From Promineifilum sp. (GTDB lineage Bacteria; Chloroflexota; Anaerolineae; Promineifilales; Promineifilaceae), in the NCBI GenBank assembly GCA_019454405.1, contig JACFOH010000011.1, positions 16,523 through 79,701 on the forward strand: 63,179 bases of DNA, in the 5' to 3' direction. The notes beneath the pieces are model-generated. The model was not told the origin of the DNA. It did no database searches and saw only the letters and a program-made list of their open reading frames with translations. Both the position numbers and the translations under genes were made by a program. Below, piece after piece: positions 1 to 8,661 of this stretch (within the stretch, counting starts at the first letter, position 1; every line of letters starts with the position of its first letter).

Positions 1-203
1 TCATAGCTACTCAAAAGCGTTTTGGCCGCCTGAGCCTGGCCAAAATCCGTACGTGACGGGGAGACGAGCAATCTTAGAGTCGATTCATAGACAGGCGTCT
101 GAATCTTGCTGAAACCAAAAGCGGCCGCGGCCGTCAATATCATCAATACGATGATCAACCAGCCTCGTTGGCGCAGTATTCGAAAGTAATCTCTAATTTC
201 CAT
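1..203 (-). CDS. Wzz/YveK-type polysaccharide chain-length protein, partial
   Basis: The N-terminal 67 codons of a gene that runs off the window start. Translation begins MEIRDYFRILRQRGWLIIVL, followed by a hydrophobic stretch up to a Phe-Gly-Phe turn and then a VYES segment. This is the usual start of Wzz-family proteins: a short cytoplasmic N-terminus, the first membrane helix, then the periplasmic or extracellular domain. Such proteins set the length of exported polysaccharide and act with a polymerase or tyrosine kinase. It lies 77 bases downstream of a second protein with a similar N-terminus, so the two probably form a pair. The C-terminal part, and whether it carries a kinase domain, cannot be seen. 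Confidence 0.75.
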   Translation of the reverse strand, partial: MEIRDYFRILRQRGWLIIVLMILTAAAAFGFSKIQTPVYESTLRLLVSPSRTDFGQAQAAKTLLSSY

Positions 204-280
204 AATATCTTCCAAAGGGAGGTCAATAATCAAAGTTCATGGAGCAGCAGTCTACGCCCCACCAATGACCTGGATATTGA

Positions 281-973
281 TTATCTTCTTTCCCTCCCTT
301 CACGGGGTATCTCACCGATAATCGATAAGCCAATCTCTTCGAGTTCCGCCCGGTCACGGATGGCCGGATCCAGGTAATGCGCTAACAACGCCAGACCCAG
401 CCCAACCAACAAGGCCAGAATCACCCGTAACGGTAAATCGAGCTGGTTGCGGATGCCGGTCGCTATCGGGTTAATATCCGGTTGGTCAAGTTGAGTTAGG
501 ATGGCCGTCTCACCTCCGAGTTGCGGCAACGCCTCGGCGTTATCTTCAGTTAACACGATAATAACCCCGTCCAGCATCCGGGCCAGTTGCTCGGGATCGC
601 CGGCTGTCAGGGAGATGGTCATCATGCTGCGGGTGTTATCGGCCGCCAGTCCGCCCTGAATAGCGCCGGCGGGGATATCATATCCTTGTGTTCCCAAATA
701 CTTGCTCACTGCCTCCGCGAATTTGCCGCCGCGTACCCAGTCCGTCAGGCCATTAACGATATACTCTGAGGTGAGCCAGTTATAATAACGCTGTTCGTCA
801 GAATCGGTCGCAGCTGGTCCGGGAGGTTGGCCGACGATGAACCGTACGCCTGCGTTATAAACCGTCGGCGCAGGGCGGTAAGTCATCACTCCCGCGAACA
901 GAACGATGATCGCCGGAATCACGGCGATTAACCATCGACGGCGAAGGATTTTCCAGTATTGGCTGAGTTCCAT
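281..973 (-). CDS. Wzz-like chain-length determinant protein
   Basis: A 230-residue protein opening MELSQYWKILRRRWLIAVIP, with a membrane helix at about residues 14-30 and a second near residues 180-198, and a central extracytoplasmic domain. The two-helix layout fits the Wzz/YveK family, which controls the length of surface polysaccharides. The short tail after the second helix has no Walker motifs, so it is not a tyrosine kinase itself. Its start overlaps the end of the upstream glycosyltransferase gene by 46 bases, which implies co-transcription and probably coupled translation. The N-terminus resembles that of the partial protein downstream, which supports the chosen start and suggests duplication. 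Confidence 0.72.
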   Translation of the reverse strand: MELSQYWKILRRRWLIAVIPAIIVLFAGVMTYRPAPTVYNAGVRFIVGQPPGPAATDSDEQRYYNWLTSEYIVNGLTDWVRGGKFAEAVSKYLGTQGYDIPAGAIQGGLAADNTRSMMTISLTAGDPEQLARMLDGVIIVLTEDNAEALPQLGGETAILTQLDQPDINPIATGIRNQLDLPLRVILALLVGLGLALLAHYLDPAIRDRAELEEIGLSIIGEIPREGRERR

Positions 974-2064
974 TCTTCGTACTTCTGAGTCACAAAATCG
1001 TCGATACGGCGTTTGAACACGGCAACATCGAATCGCTCGGCATGGCGACGCACCACCACCGGGTCAACCGATAGCGGATCGAACGATTCGACCGCCTCGA
1101 TCATAGCAGCAACGGACTGCTCGGCAAAAAGCGCCCCAGTGGCAACGTCGCCAGGGCCGGTGATGACTGTTTCGCGCGCCCCGCCGGCCGCATAGGCGAT
1201 CACTGGCCGCCCGGCAGCGTTCGCCTGGAGGGGAGAAATACCGAAGTCTTCCTCACCCGGCCAAACGAACGCGCGACAACGAGCGATTAGATCGGGTAAC
1301 TCGTCATCGGGCACAAAGCCCAGAAATTTCACCGTCGGCCCGGCCATCGCTTCAAGTCGCTCGCGGTCGCGGCCGCTCCCGGCAATGACCAACGGGCGCC
1401 CCATTTTGTTAAACGCTTCGATCAGCAGATCGAGCCGGCGATAGGGCACAAGGCGGCCGACAAACAGATAGTAATCATCAATCCGGCTCGCCGGCTCAAA
1501 GCGGTTCACATCCACCGGCGGGTAGATAATAGTCGCGTCGCGGTGGTAAACCTTGGCGATTCGCCGACGGACTTCGTCCGAAATAGCGATGAAGTGATCG
1601 ACACGGTCGGCCGCCAAACGATCCCACATACGTAGTTGTGTCAGGAAAGGGGCCAATGCCAGACGAGTGAGGCGGCCGATATTCTCGCGTTCGGCATACT
1701 GGTGATATCGCCATACGTAGCGAGTAGGCGTCAGACAATAGCAAACATGCATCGTCTCCGGTCCGGTGACAATACCGTGGCAGAAGCCGCTCTTGTTGCT
1801 CAGGACGACATCGTAGCCGCGCAGATCGAATTGCTCCATGGCGAGCGGATAGAGCGGGAAATACAGTTGCTGCTTACGATGGGAAAATGGCAGGCGGTCG
1901 ATGAAGCTGGTTCGGATATCCCAATCACGCCAATGGATGGGCATATGTTGGCGATCGTAGAGCGATGTATAGAGAGGTGCGTCGGGATAGAGGGCCACCA
2001 GGGCCTCTAACACATCTTCCGCACCACCGAGCTGGTTGAGCCAGTCATGGATGAGGGCAATCAT
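928..2064 (-). CDS. GT4-family glycosyltransferase
   Basis: About 378 residues from the ATG at 2064; weaker in-frame GTG and TTG codons lie just upstream. The N-terminal half starts MIALIHDWLNQLGGAEDVLE, typical of glycosyltransferases that bind the acceptor through a GGAE loop. The C-terminal half holds the nucleotide-sugar fold: FVGRLVPYRRLDLLIEAF, then EEDFGISPLQANAAG. In GT4 enzymes this last motif is E-x7-E; here the second Glu is Gln, a noteworthy substitution. It probably adds a sugar to a lipid-linked polysaccharide precursor, given the Wzz-like genes downstream. A TATAAT box at 2074-2079 lies only about ten bases upstream of the ATG, so the transcript may be nearly leaderless. Sugar specificity cannot be told. 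Confidence 0.82.
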   Translation of the reverse strand: MIALIHDWLNQLGGAEDVLEALVALYPDAPLYTSLYDRQHMPIHWRDWDIRTSFIDRLPFSHRKQQLYFPLYPLAMEQFDLRGYDVVLSNKSGFCHGIVTGPETMHVCYCLTPTRYVWRYHQYAERENIGRLTRLALAPFLTQLRMWDRLAADRVDHFIAISDEVRRRIAKVYHRDATIIYPPVDVNRFEPASRIDDYYLFVGRLVPYRRLDLLIEAFNKMGRPLVIAGSGRDRERLEAMAGPTVKFLGFVPDDELPDLIARCRAFVWPGEEDFGISPLQANAAGRPVIAYAAGGARETVITGPGDVATGALFAEQSVAAMIEAVESFDPLSVDPVVVRRHAERFDVAVFKRRIDDFVTQKYEEWNSANTGKSFAVDG

Positions 2065-2185
2065 TCTCACCAATTATAATCCCGGATGAGCGATAGGGCA
2101 TCTTCAGCGGTCTGCGCCTGACTTCCTGACCGGTAAGGATAAAATAGAGCTTCCCGATGAAAATAACCACAGGGGCGTAATTCAC

Positions 2186-2953
2186 ATGCTGTTGTACCTA
2201 ATCCGACACGCGCAATCAGCCAACAATGATTTATATGCTCGCACAGGGAGCAGTGATGGCCGTTCGGCCGATCCACCTCTGACCGAACTCGGCCACCGTC
2301 AGGCTGAGCTATTGGCACATTATCTGGCGACTTCGCGGGAAGGGCCGAGGAACACCTCACCTATCCTCGATGAGTTCGCTGCCCGCCACAACCGGCGCGG
2401 CTTCGACCTGACGCATCTGTATTGCAGCTTAATGACGCGAGCGATCCAGACCGGAAGTTATATTGCCACAGCCACCGGCCTGCCCATAACCGGCTGGGTA
2501 GAAGTGCATGAACGAGGCGGGGTTCATCATCTTGATGAAATATCTGGTGAGGATATCGGACTTCCGGGTCCCAATCGGGCGTGGTTCGCGGCCGAATATC
2601 CACACCTGATCCTGCCTGATAGATTGGGCGACGCGGGCTGGTGGAATCGGCCGCCGGAAACCATCACAGAAGCCCTTGACCGGGCCAATACCGTTTGGTT
2701 ACAACTTCTTGAGCGCCACGGAGGCACGGAGGACCGGGTGGCTATCGTCAGCCATCTAGGCTTTTTTCAGTCTTTGCTGACGGTGATGTTAGCGACAGAA
2801 AGCGGACAGGCCGTTCGCAGTTTTGGATTAAGTCGAATTATGTTCGGCATGAGCAATGTGTCAATCAGCCGCTTTGAGCTTGATGGGGAGTCCTTCGTCG
2901 TGCGCTATCTGAATCGGGTCGATTTTCTGCCGGAAGAGCTGATCACCGGCTAA
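2186..2953 (+). CDS. Histidine phosphatase family protein
   Basis: A 255-residue cytoplasmic protein with the RHAQS phosphohistidine motif at residues 7-11, a TELGHRQAE segment near residue 33, and a second catalytic His in VSHLGF near residue 190. These are the marks of the phosphoglycerate mutase-like (histidine phosphatase) superfamily, which transfers phosphate through the first His. Members range from mutases to phosphatases on sugars, cofactors or proteins, and the substrate cannot be inferred here. It is a single gene, divergent from the glycosyltransferase gene; an AT-rich box near 2074 could serve both strands. AGGGG about eleven bases before the ATG is a fair ribosome site. Confidence 0.8.
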   Translation: MLLYLIRHAQSANNDLYARTGSSDGRSADPPLTELGHRQAELLAHYLATSREGPRNTSPILDEFAARHNRRGFDLTHLYCSLMTRAIQTGSYIATATGLPITGWVEVHERGGVHHLDEISGEDIGLPGPNRAWFAAEYPHLILPDRLGDAGWWNRPPETITEALDRANTVWLQLLERHGGTEDRVAIVSHLGFFQSLLTVMLATESGQAVRSFGLSRIMFGMSNVSISRFELDGESFVVRYLNRVDFLPEELITG

Positions 2954-2962
2954 TATGCCCAA

Positions 2963-4798
2963 TTAAAGCATTATAAACCGAGCCGACCGGTTTGGTAGAT
3001 CCACGCTCTCGACAGCCAGGCGGACGGCGCTATCAAGAGGTCTCGGCGGTCGCTGATGAAGTTCGGTTTCCCACGCTAATTCAGGGATAAGCGTCACATC
3101 CCGACCGGGCTTGTTCTCCACGATGATCCCCTCTCCGCTCCAGTCCGCGTTTTGCATCAAGTAAACGAGAGTCCAATGCTGGTTCGACAGTCGCTCGGCC
3201 GTTCGCACCGCCCCGGCAATGGCGTCGGCCGTGCCGATGCGCAGCGTCACCGCAGCGCCGTCCAGCGGCGACTCGCCACACAGATGCGCCCGAAGCTGTT
3301 GGTGGGCCAGCAGGTCGAGATAGCGGCGCAGCGGGCTGGTAACCTGTACGTAAACGTCCAGTCCCAGGCCGGAGTGGCGACCGGGTGTCGTGGATTGCCG
3401 GCTGCGCTGCATCAATCGGCGGGTAGCCCACATGGTAGATGGACCGGCTCCGCTCAACTCGTCAGGTGATGGCAACTCTTCTGTTGGCGGATCCTGGACT
3501 GTGTAGGCCAGCGGCAGAGCATGGGCAATGCCATAACGACCAACAGCCTCTCCGACCATCAGCATGGCTTCGCGGACGAACCGGCGACTACGAAGAGGTA
3601 GCAGCGGCCGGATCGCCACCGAACCTTCGGTAGTCGCTTCGATTTTCACCTCCGGCAGATCGATCTCAACCGCGCCTCCGACCAGCCTGCGAGCGCGGTT
3701 CCGCTCAGTGATGGCGATCAGTTCGCGATAAGGGCTTTTGTCGAGTTGCCCCTCGACCGCTTCGTAGGTCGTCCGGGTGACATGCACCCAGCTAGGCACG
3801 ATTTCCAGCAGCTCAAAGTCGCCGTCGGGCTTCGGTTCCAGCAAGAACGACAGAGCCGGCGACATATCTCCCAGGCCGAGAATCGATTGACTCACAAGTC
3901 CATCGGGCAACATCCGCACCACGCCCTCGGGCAGGTAGAGATTGGCCGAACGGCCGCGCGCCTCGATATCGACCTCACTGTCCGGTTGGACGAGTGCAGC
4001 CACGTCGGCGATATGTACCCACAAACGGCCGTCTTCGAGGCTGATGGCATCATCGGGGTCGCCGCTGCCTTCATCATCAATCGCCAGAGCCAACAGGTGC
4101 GTCAGATCCCGGCGTGGTTCGTCAGGCAAGAGGCCAGTCAGGAAGTCAGGCGGTCTCTCCAAGGTGACGCCCAGCCGCGCCGGATAAGGGTTATCTGCCG
4201 GACGCCAGCGGCCGATCGCAAGAAGTAATTCGTGAGCGGCCTCAGATGTTTGCGATTTGCCGAGGCGGCGCAAGGTACGGCTTGCTTCCGCACGGCCGAG
4301 GGCCAACGCAATGACGTCGACCAGGTAGCGTTCATCATCCAGGGAGACGCTGCCAAGGGCAACGCGTGCCACAAAAGCCTCCCAGTCGCGCTCTTCCGCA
4401 GCCTTTGCCTCACGAGCCGCCAGAATTTCGCTCACCCTCTCGGCCGGGTGAACCGTAATAACTTCTGGAGTTCCCTCGAAGTAGACGCCAGCGGCGACCA
4501 GTTGCCAAGCTGCCCAGGCGGTAGCGGGGGTATAAGCATCGAAAGCTAATTCTGCCAGTTCGCTTAAGGTCGTTTGACTACCACCGAGAAGCTCCCAAGC
4601 CGTCCGGGGATCGCCCTGAGGAGCCGGCAGTTGACGCGGGTGAGGGCTGGGGCCAAGATGGAGAAGCGCCACATCCTTTGGGCGAACGCTGAGGCGTTGT
4701 CCGTCAGGCAATTCTATCGCCAGTTTTTTATCGATAACCTGCCTGACAATCGCAGGGTTGCTCTTATAGAGGACGAGGCTATCTACCTTGATTTCCAC
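2963..4798 (-). CDS. RNase II/RNB-domain exoribonuclease
   Basis: A 611-residue enzyme. The catalytic RNB domain starts near residue 230 and contains DDEGSGDPDDA at 241-251, matching the Asp cluster that binds Mg2+ in RNase II and RNase R. It is followed by WVHIADVA and a substrate channel segment, and the last 80 residues fit an S1-like RNA-binding domain. The first 60 residues resemble a small beta-barrel rather than the paired cold-shock domains of E. coli RNase II. It degrades single-stranded RNA from the 3' end. It converges on the histidine phosphatase gene with nine bases between their ends. Length and N-terminus recall the RNase II-type enzymes of cyanobacteria and plastids. RNase II and RNase R cannot be told apart with certainty. 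Confidence 0.85.
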   Translation of the reverse strand: MEIKVDSLVLYKSNPAIVRQVIDKKLAIELPDGQRLSVRPKDVALLHLGPSPHPRQLPAPQGDPRTAWELLGGSQTTLSELAELAFDAYTPATAWAAWQLVAAGVYFEGTPEVITVHPAERVSEILAAREAKAAEERDWEAFVARVALGSVSLDDERYLVDVIALALGRAEASRTLRRLGKSQTSEAAHELLLAIGRWRPADNPYPARLGVTLERPPDFLTGLLPDEPRRDLTHLLALAIDDEGSGDPDDAISLEDGRLWVHIADVAALVQPDSEVDIEARGRSANLYLPEGVVRMLPDGLVSQSILGLGDMSPALSFLLEPKPDGDFELLEIVPSWVHVTRTTYEAVEGQLDKSPYRELIAITERNRARRLVGGAVEIDLPEVKIEATTEGSVAIRPLLPLRSRRFVREAMLMVGEAVGRYGIAHALPLAYTVQDPPTEELPSPDELSGAGPSTMWATRRLMQRSRQSTTPGRHSGLGLDVYVQVTSPLRRYLDLLAHQQLRAHLCGESPLDGAAVTLRIGTADAIAGAVRTAERLSNQHWTLVYLMQNADWSGEGIIVENKPGRDVTLIPELAWETELHQRPPRPLDSAVRLAVESVDLPNRSARFIML

Positions 4799-4824
4799 GC
4801 GAAGCTTCCCATATTCCCGTCGGG

Positions 4825-5643
4825 TTAACTATCGCGCCCCTTGAAATCATCCATCGAATTATTGATCCCGACGAAAGAAGCGATGCGATCAAGAAGATGC
4901 ACAGGTAGCAAGCGGCCCGGGAAAGTGGTATATGCGAAGGGGGGCATAATCAGCCGCGATTTTTTCTTTTCAATAGCGTTGATGATTTTATTAGCGGCGT
5001 CCTCCGGTTCCTGGATAGGCAAGAGCCAGGGGAAACGTGTCTTGACGCCATTGAACATACCGGTGTTAATGTAGTAAGGACATACGACCGTCGTTCGAAT
5101 GTTGGGGTAACCAAGGCGCTTGAGTTCAACGCGTAGCGATTCGTCGAACCCAACGGCCGCGAATTTGCTGGCGCTGTAATCGGTCATCCTGGGCACGCCG
5201 ATCAGTCCACCGGCTGAGGCAATTGTCACAATATGGCCACTCTTTTGCTCCATCATCCCCGGCAGGAAAGCCCGAGTAGTACGAAAGAGTGATAGTGTAT
5301 TGATATCAAAAGTACGCTCAATAGCCTCGTCGGTCAACTCCAGCAATGGCTTGCCCGAAACGACGCCCGCATTATTGATTAGGATATCCACAACGCCGTG
5401 CTCTGCCAGTACGCGCCGAGCGCTTTCCTCGATCTCCTCTCGACTACGAAGATCGCATCGCAGATAGGTCGGAACAGGGTAGCCCCAGCTCTGAATCGTT
5501 TCGCTAAGGGATTTGAGGCCGTCCAGATCGATGTCCCACATGATAACTCTCGCCCCACGTGCGGCCGCCTTCAAAGCCATGAGACGACCGATCCCGCTGG
5601 CGCTGCCCGTGATCAACACATTTTTGTTCGCGAACGTTGTCAT
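4825..5643 (-). CDS. Short-chain dehydrogenase/reductase
   Basis: A 272-residue classical SDR. The nucleotide-binding TGSASGIG lies at residues 12-19, NNAG at 90-93, the catalytic Ser at about 143, and Tyr156-x3-Lys160 in YSASK. An Asp in MWDIDL after the second beta strand favours NAD(H) over NADP(H). The C-terminal part has a hydrophobic PPFAYTTFPGRLLP segment as in SDRs that touch membranes or lipids (human SDR16C-like), so a lipid alcohol or retinoid-like substrate is possible but only inferred. AGAGGTG stands eight bases before the ATG. It lies 26 bases upstream of the RNase II gene on the same strand and could be co-transcribed. Confidence 0.88.
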   Translation of the reverse strand: MTTFANKNVLITGSASGIGRLMALKAAARGARVIMWDIDLDGLKSLSETIQSWGYPVPTYLRCDLRSREEIEESARRVLAEHGVVDILINNAGVVSGKPLLELTDEAIERTFDINTLSLFRTTRAFLPGMMEQKSGHIVTIASAGGLIGVPRMTDYSASKFAAVGFDESLRVELKRLGYPNIRTTVVCPYYINTGMFNGVKTRFPWLLPIQEPEDAANKIINAIEKKKSRLIMPPFAYTTFPGRLLPVHLLDRIASFVGINNSMDDFKGRDS

Positions 5644-5834
5644 GCTTTATTCACCTCTGGGCCGAAATGTAGGGTGATTATAAACAGATGCGGGGACGAG
5701 ACAACCAGCGCGCCATACCCTAGAGATCTGGGAACCTTTCGAATGAAGAGCAAAGATACCCTCCCGGGCGAGAGAGCGATGATCGTCGCCCTGATCGCGT
5801 CATTGTCGCCAACGACGGCAAAAAATCACCCCCA

Positions 5835-7472
5835 TCAGGGCGTAATCTCTTCTTCGGCCAATCTATCAGGGAAAGCGTAGTTAGGGATTAAGTCCACGGT
5901 ACGCCGGTACGCTTCTCGGAGAGTGGTCTCTGTATTGAAGTAACCGCTGAGCATTTCCTGCAACACAATGGAGAAGACGAATTGATCATAGAGGCGGGTC
6001 ATTAAAGCGCCATAGCCCTCGCGCAGGCCCCAGCGCGGTGCGGAAGCGATCCCTTCACGTAGTCGGGCTACAGTATCCTCACCGTAGAGATCCATGAGGC
6101 TCAAGCCACTATCCCCAAAAGGTGTCGTTCCCCAGGTATCGATATATTTACGAGGTTCGCTGGTCGTGCCTAACTGCAAGGGGACTTTACGCTCCGAATC
6201 AACGGCCAGCCAGCGCGCATAACCTTCATCGAACCAGAATTCGGCAAATGCTGCAGCCAGATCGCGATTGGCCGCGGTAGTAATGCCCAGGCTACGAATA
6301 TTACCGAAGGCAGTTGGGCTTCCGCTAGGGCCACGGATCTCAGTGATAATGCCGGTATTGTGAGCCAGGTAATTTATCCCTCCCTCAATCTGACCGCATT
6401 CATCACAGGTAGGCATAGCCAGCGGGTTCAGCCCGGCCAGATCGGGCAAGATGGCCGACGAGGTAATGATAATCCCTGTGCGGCCAGTCAGAAAGGCGAT
6501 AGCAGCGCTGGTATCGGTCTGGACGCCAGAGGGGCTGAAGCGATTGATCGTCGTGAAATAATGCTCGATCGCCTCATGACAGACTGGCTCGAGGATAATA
6601 ACCTCTCCGTCTTCATCGATAAGCCGGCAGCGATTAGCCAGCGCGATCTGCTCAAAAGCCTGATGAGTAGTGACCAGATTCGATTCAGTCGGGATAACCA
6701 GCCCGGAGATGACTGCGTCAGGATCGAAGATACGTTCTGCAGCTGTGGCAATAGTCGAGTAAGTCTCAGGCGCCGCCAGTTCCATCTCCTCGAACCAGTC
6801 AGCGCGATAGAGCAACAATTGATGATAGCCATCACTGGGAATAGCCGCAGTTCGGCCACCGACTGACAGGAGATCAAGTGCGGCGGGATCGAATCGGTCG
6901 CGACCCAGGCGATCGATCACTTCATCGGCCGCGGCCGCATCCAGAATACCATCCTGGACCCATCCAGCCGTGTATTCGATGGGATGCATGATCAAGTCGG
7001 GCAGCGTGCCGGAGAGGACTCCCGTATTCGCAAGCTTGGGAAGCAGCGCCGGCGAGACGAGCTGTATGGCGACATTGACACCGTAACGCTCCGCAAATTC
7101 TGCAGCGATCTCGTTGAGCACTACCTCATGCTCAGGCGTCGTCTCGTTGATCCAGATCGTCAACCCGTCTCCTTCAACCGGCGGCGGCGCGACCTCACCA
7201 GGCGACAGCAGCACGGATGCCTCAGAGTCATCGGCCGGCGGGGTCGCTGTCGGAGCGGCCAATTCCAGTGGAGCGTGTCGCGTTGGCGGCGGGACAGCTG
7301 CCTGGGCAGTAGCTGTCGCCAGTCGGGGTGGATTCTGCAGATCCACACCACAAGCCGCCAATAACCCACCCATCATGACGATCAGTAGGGTAAATAGAAA
7401 CGGATGTCGGAATAATCCGCCACGCAGCAGGTGGGAACGTTGGTCTCTCTGATTCATGAGTTTCGGCCGCAT
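5835..7472 (-). CDS. Extracellular solute-binding lipoprotein (ABC family 1)
   Basis: A 545-residue lipoprotein. The signal peptide ends in the lipobox LLAAC with Cys41, so the mature protein is anchored on the outer face of the membrane. A Pro/Thr/Ala-rich linker of about 60 residues follows. The core then shows the family 1 sugar-binding fold: TIWINETTPEHEVVLNEIAAEF at its start (two overlapping short segments TIWINET and HEVVLNEIAAEF), and FAEFWFDEGYARWLA in the second half. Such proteins deliver sugars to ABC permeases. No permease genes adjoin it, so it is an orphan here. An in-frame Met at residue 6 is an alternative start. The TGA stop lies in a GC-rich stretch followed by six T, which may help termination. 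Confidence 0.82.
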   Translation of the reverse strand: MRPKLMNQRDQRSHLLRGGLFRHPFLFTLLIVMMGGLLAACGVDLQNPPRLATATAQAAVPPPTRHAPLELAAPTATPPADDSEASVLLSPGEVAPPPVEGDGLTIWINETTPEHEVVLNEIAAEFAERYGVNVAIQLVSPALLPKLANTGVLSGTLPDLIMHPIEYTAGWVQDGILDAAAADEVIDRLGRDRFDPAALDLLSVGGRTAAIPSDGYHQLLLYRADWFEEMELAAPETYSTIATAAERIFDPDAVISGLVIPTESNLVTTHQAFEQIALANRCRLIDEDGEVIILEPVCHEAIEHYFTTINRFSPSGVQTDTSAAIAFLTGRTGIIITSSAILPDLAGLNPLAMPTCDECGQIEGGINYLAHNTGIITEIRGPSGSPTAFGNIRSLGITTAANRDLAAAFAEFWFDEGYARWLAVDSERKVPLQLGTTSEPRKYIDTWGTTPFGDSGLSLMDLYGEDTVARLREGIASAPRWGLREGYGALMTRLYDQFVFSIVLQEMLSGYFNTETTLREAYRRTVDLIPNYAFPDRLAEEEITP

Positions 7473-7581
7473 TCACAACAAGAGCGGCTCCAGGTTCGGC
7501 ATTGTAATGGCCCTCGACGTCCCCGACAAGCGATGATTATCATACGCGATGTATTTCAGGAACAGCTAACTCGGCCGGTGA

Positions 7582-8529
7582 CTATTCTTCTTCGTCACTC
7601 TGTGATCGTTCCAATCCGGCCAGCGGGGGTAGTTCATCGCTACCAAGCAACTGCCGTACCCGGCGGCCGACACGAGCGCTCGGCGTCTCCCGATAAACAT
7701 TCATCAGCGTTTGGGCCAAATCGGCCAGGTTCTCAAATTCACCATATTCTTCACGCAGGTGATCACGATGAAAAGACATCCAGGCAAAAAGATCCGCCTC
7801 AGTACGGCCGGGGAAGGCATTTAGCAGGCCGGATTCGCGAATTATCTGCACAGAAGGCAGATAGATCAATTCATACCAGGCATCGGCCGCCTCCTGGAAA
7901 GAGACTTCTCTCTCATCGATGAAGCCGAGTTTTTGACGCAACTCTTCTATCTGTGCCAGCAACTCAGGGTAGCGACCGCTGATGGTAAAATGAATATCAT
8001 AATCAGGATACCGCTCCTTTAGTCCCGTCGCCTCCAAAAAGGATTGCTCACGAAAGCGATTTATGACCACATCAAGGCTATCATCAGGGTTGATGGTGAT
8101 CTCGTCAGGAAATTCCCAAACATGAGCCTCGACAGTGGGATAATTCAGTTGGCGCGCGGCCGACAAACGATGATTGCCGTCACGAACAAAGTAGACGTCA
8201 CCGACTTTATAAAGCTCCACCGGGGGCCAACCCTCGGAACGAGCCAACTCGGCCATTTTGATCCAGCGTTCCTTCATGGCATCGTTAAGAGGCAGGAACG
8301 TCCGAGTCATATCATCATAACGGCCAACGCTGCCGATGACTTGCTCAATCGGGACATCCTGAATTCCTCGATAAAGAGGGCTTTGTTGGCGCAGGTTCCG
8401 GCGAATGGCGTCAAAGGGCAAGAGCCGCGCGTCCCGACCCAAGAGCCAGGAAGTCAATCGTACTCTCTCGGCCTGGTGGCGAGCTTTCTCGAATTCGTTT
8501 TGCGCGATGAGTCTGGCGGAAGTGCTCAT
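7582..8529 (-). CDS. ParB/sulfiredoxin-fold domain protein
   Basis: A 315-residue cytoplasmic protein. Residues about 60-140 contain IEQVIGSVGRYDD and then FVRDGNHRLSAARQLN, which is the GxxR/H-R-x-x-A signature of the ParB/Srx nucleotide-binding fold. In ParB this fold binds and hydrolyses CTP; similar domains occur in other nucleotide-dependent proteins. There is no ParB helix-turn-helix domain, so a partition role is unlikely. The C-terminal 150 residues are helical and acidic, with no motif I can name. It stands alone between two lipoprotein genes on the same strand. Function unknown. Confidence 0.6.
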   Translation of the reverse strand: MSTSARLIAQNEFEKARHQAERVRLTSWLLGRDARLLPFDAIRRNLRQQSPLYRGIQDVPIEQVIGSVGRYDDMTRTFLPLNDAMKERWIKMAELARSEGWPPVELYKVGDVYFVRDGNHRLSAARQLNYPTVEAHVWEFPDEITINPDDSLDVVINRFREQSFLEATGLKERYPDYDIHFTISGRYPELLAQIEELRQKLGFIDEREVSFQEAADAWYELIYLPSVQIIRESGLLNAFPGRTEADLFAWMSFHRDHLREEYGEFENLADLAQTLMNVYRETPSARVGRRVRQLLGSDELPPLAGLERSQSDEEE

Positions 8530-8661
8530 ATTTTTCTCAATGGATGAGTCTAATACGCCTCAGTCCGTCCGGCAATAGACTATCATGCAGCGATCAAATG
8601 TAATTTCGCGCAAAGAATCCGTATGCAGAGATTCCCCCGGTGTCTACACAGTACGTATCTT